A DNA stretch of 5,827 bases from Novosphingopyxis sp042090735 (GTDB lineage Bacteria > Pseudomonadota > Alphaproteobacteria > Sphingomonadales > Sphingomonadaceae): contig JBELIU010000185.1 in the NCBI GenBank assembly GCA_042090735.1, positions 1 to 5,827 on the forward strand. The letters run 5' to 3'. Below the pieces are notes generated by a model that saw nothing but the letters and a program-made list of their open reading frames with translations, did no database searches and was not told the DNA's origin. The position numbers were made by a program, and so were the translations under genes. Below are positions 4,516-5,827 of this stretch, piece after piece (within the stretch, counting starts at the first letter, position 1; each line of letters opens with the position of its first letter).

Positions 4516-5827
4516 ATGACGACGCGTATGCTGATCGACGCGCGCCACCGGGAAGAGACCCGTGTCGCCGTCGTCAAAGGAAACCGGATCGAGGAATTTG
4601 ATTTCGAATCCGCAGAGCACGAACAGCTCAAGGGCAATATCTATCTAGCCAAAGTCACCCGGGTCGAACCGTCGCTGCAAGCGGCGTTCATCGATTATGG
4701 CGGCAACCGCCACGGCTTCCTGGCCTTTTCCGAAATCCACCCCGATTATTATCAGATCCCCAAGGAGGATCGCGACCGGCTGCTTGCCGAGGAGGCTGAG
4801 GCCGCCGAGGAAGAAGCCGCTGCGCGCGAGGCGGAGGACGCCGAAGCCGACGAGGATGCGGGCGACGACGAAAACGGTCTGGACGAGCCGGAACTGGTCG
4901 AGGTCGACAAGGACACCTCGGTCGATACGATCGACGTCGATGAAGGCGAGATGCCTGATCTGGAGGGCGAAGAAGCCTCGGACGAAGGCGAAGACGATCA
5001 TGGCGGCCGCGACAATGGACGCGGGCGTGGCCGGGGCCGTGGGCGCGGCCGCAAAGGCGGTGGCCGTTCGTCGGCTGCCAAGGCCAGCGACGCCGCCCGC
5101 GCCAAGCGCCAGGAACTGCGCCGCCGTTACAAGATCCAGGACGTTATTCACCGCCGTCAGGTGCTGCTGGTCCAGGTCGTAAAGGAAGAGCGCGGCAACA
5201 AGGGCGCGGCCCTCACCACCTATCTTTCGCTTGCCGGACGTTATTGCGTCCTGATGCCCAACACCTCGCACGGTGGCGGCATCAGCCGGAAGATTTCGTC
5301 CGCGTCGGACCGCAAGCGTCTGAAGTCGATCGTCGATGAGCTGAACCTGCCGCGCAGCATGGGCTGCATCGTACGCACCGCCGGCCTCTCGCGCACCAAG
5401 CCGGAGATCAAGCGCGACTTCGATTACCTCGCCCGCCTGTGGGACGAAATCCGCGAACGCACGCTGAAGGGCTCCGCCCCCGCTCTGATCCATTCCGACA
5501 GCGCGCTGATCAAGCGCGCGATCCGCGACATCTATACCCGCGAGATCGACGAGGTGATGGTCGAGGGCGAGGAAGGCTACAAGTCTGCCAAGTCGTTCAT
5601 GAAGCTGCTGATGCCGAGCCATGCGCGCAAGGTGAAGCAATATGCCGATCCGGTTCCGCTGTTCCAGCGCCACGGCGTGGAAGACCAGCTGTCCGCCATG
5701 TACAATCCGGTCGTGCAGCTGAAATCGGGCGGATATATCGTCATCAACCCGACCGAGGCGCTGGTGTCGATCGACATCAACTCCGGCCGGTCCACCAAGG
5801 AGCATGGGATCGAGCAGACCGCGCTTT
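4516..5827 (+). CDS. rne: Ribonuclease E, N-terminal part (gene continues beyond window)
   Basis: First 437 codons of an RNase E/G-family endoribonuclease, the main initiator of mRNA decay and a processor of stable RNAs. The ORF is open to the window end. The N-terminus (MTTRMLIDARHREETRVAVV) closely matches E. coli RNase E. The S1 domain begins near residue 37, with Phe58 and Phe68 (AAFIDYGGNRHGF) at the RNA-binding aromatic positions, is split by a long insert (about 89-200), and resumes at RRRYKIQDVIHRRQ and KEERGNKGAALTT. The 5'-monophosphate sensor is seen as IVRTAG, Arg287/Thr288, matching E. coli Arg169/Thr170. The DNase I-like catalytic segment has SIDINSGRST with Asp420 and Asn422, matching E. 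coli Asp303 and Asn305; the second catalytic Asp, the zinc-link and the degradosome scaffold lie outside the window. ATG 4516 has GGAG at 4504-4507, eight bases upstream. The gene is divergent from the amidase gene. The insert separates it from the short RNase G, and the N-terminus supports RNase E. Confidence 0.95.
   Translation, partial: MTTRMLIDARHREETRVAVVKGNRIEEFDFESAEHEQLKGNIYLAKVTRVEPSLQAAFIDYGGNRHGFLAFSEIHPDYYQIPKEDRDRLLAEEAEAAEEEAAAREAEDAEADEDAGDDENGLDEPELVEVDKDTSVDTIDVDEGEMPDLEGEEASDEGEDDHGGRDNGRGRGRGRGRGRKGGGRSSAAKASDAARAKRQELRRRYKIQDVIHRRQVLLVQVVKEERGNKGAALTTYLSLAGRYCVLMPNTSHGGGISRKISSASDRKRLKSIVDELNLPRSMGCIVRTAGLSRTKPEIKRDFDYLARLWDEIRERTLKGSAPALIHSDSALIKRAIRDIYTREIDEVMVEGEEGYKSAKSFMKLLMPSHARKVKQYADPVPLFQRHGVEDQLSAMYNPVVQLKSGGYIVINPTEALVSIDINSGRSTKEHGIEQTAL
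4780..5115 (+). other. rne: Acidic / Arg-Gly insert within the S1 domain of RNase E
   Basis: Codons 89-200 of rne interrupt the S1 fold. Comparing landmarks with E. coli (Phe68 versus Phe67 before it, Arg287 versus Arg169 after it) gives an insertion of about 117 residues. It has two parts. Residues 92-161 contain 36 Asp/Glu out of 70, with almost no basic residues. Residues 165-184 switch abruptly to Arg/Gly, including six uninterrupted Gly-Arg pairs at 168-179. A short Ala/Lys/Arg stretch returns to the S1 core. It is probably disordered. Insertions at this place are known from alphaproteobacterial RNase E; I am less sure how common the uninterrupted GR run is. A role in RNA binding, self-association or autoinhibition is inference. 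Confidence 0.85.

Noticed and set aside
4160..4519. 119-aa plus-strand ORF (TTG start) ending in an ATGA overlap with the rne start
   Set aside because: The overlap looks like translational coupling, but the protein is Arg/Pro/His/Cys-rich with no recognisable domain, the start is TTG without a good ribosome site, and the region is better explained as a structured leader. Conservation in relatives would be needed to revive it.
4275..4601. 108-aa plus-strand ORF overlapping the start of rne
   Set aside because: It overlaps 86 bases of rne in another frame and has a low-complexity Arg/Ala/Pro composition and no motif.
4645..5805. 386-aa minus-strand ORF antisense to rne
   Set aside because: Exactly in register with rne codons; it is a by-product of rne codon use. 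The rne frame shows S1, 5' sensor and catalytic motifs.

Overview
The window looks like a piece of an alphaproteobacterial chromosome, most likely from the Sphingomonadales (Sphingomonas/Novosphingobium/Erythrobacter-like). The grounds are GC-rich DNA, the style of the three proteins, the large acidic insertion in the S1 domain of RNase E that is typical of alphaproteobacteria, and the gene order. I recall the same order (rne divergent from a periplasmic amidase gene followed by a class A penicillin-binding protein gene, often then prfB) from several alphaproteobacterial genomes. This placement comes from reading alone, not from a database search.

Layout. Positions 1-92 lie downstream of the PBP gene on the minus strand; a minus-strand ATG at 4..2 may be the first codon of the next gene. 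Positions 93-2576 (minus) encode a complete bifunctional peptidoglycan synthase of the PBP1A type. A 125-bp gap (2577-2701) follows, then 2702-3976 (minus), an AmiC-type N-acetylmuramoyl-L-alanine amidase with AMIN and Amidase_3 domains. Positions 3977-4515 form a 539-bp divergent intergenic region. Its amidase-proximal part holds AT-rich promoter-like DNA, and its rne-proximal part (about 4195-4515) is dense in potential RNA hairpins. Positions 4516-5827 (plus) hold the first 437 codons of rne (RNase E); the gene runs off the window.

How the genes work together. The amidase and PBP1A genes point the same way and are close enough to be one transcription unit: one product removes stem peptides from glycan strands during septum splitting, the other polymerises and cross-links new peptidoglycan. 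RNase E, transcribed the other way, starts bulk mRNA decay and RNA processing. By analogy with enterobacteria, where RNase E represses its own synthesis through a structured 5' leader, the hairpin-rich leader here is the most plausible regulatory device in the window.

Points most worth a second look: the rne leader, the two-part acidic/RG-repeat insert in the RNase E S1 domain, and a near-identical 17-bp motif found upstream of both peptidoglycan genes. I see no mobile element, CRISPR array, tRNA, rRNA or defence-type cassette; this is core chromosome.
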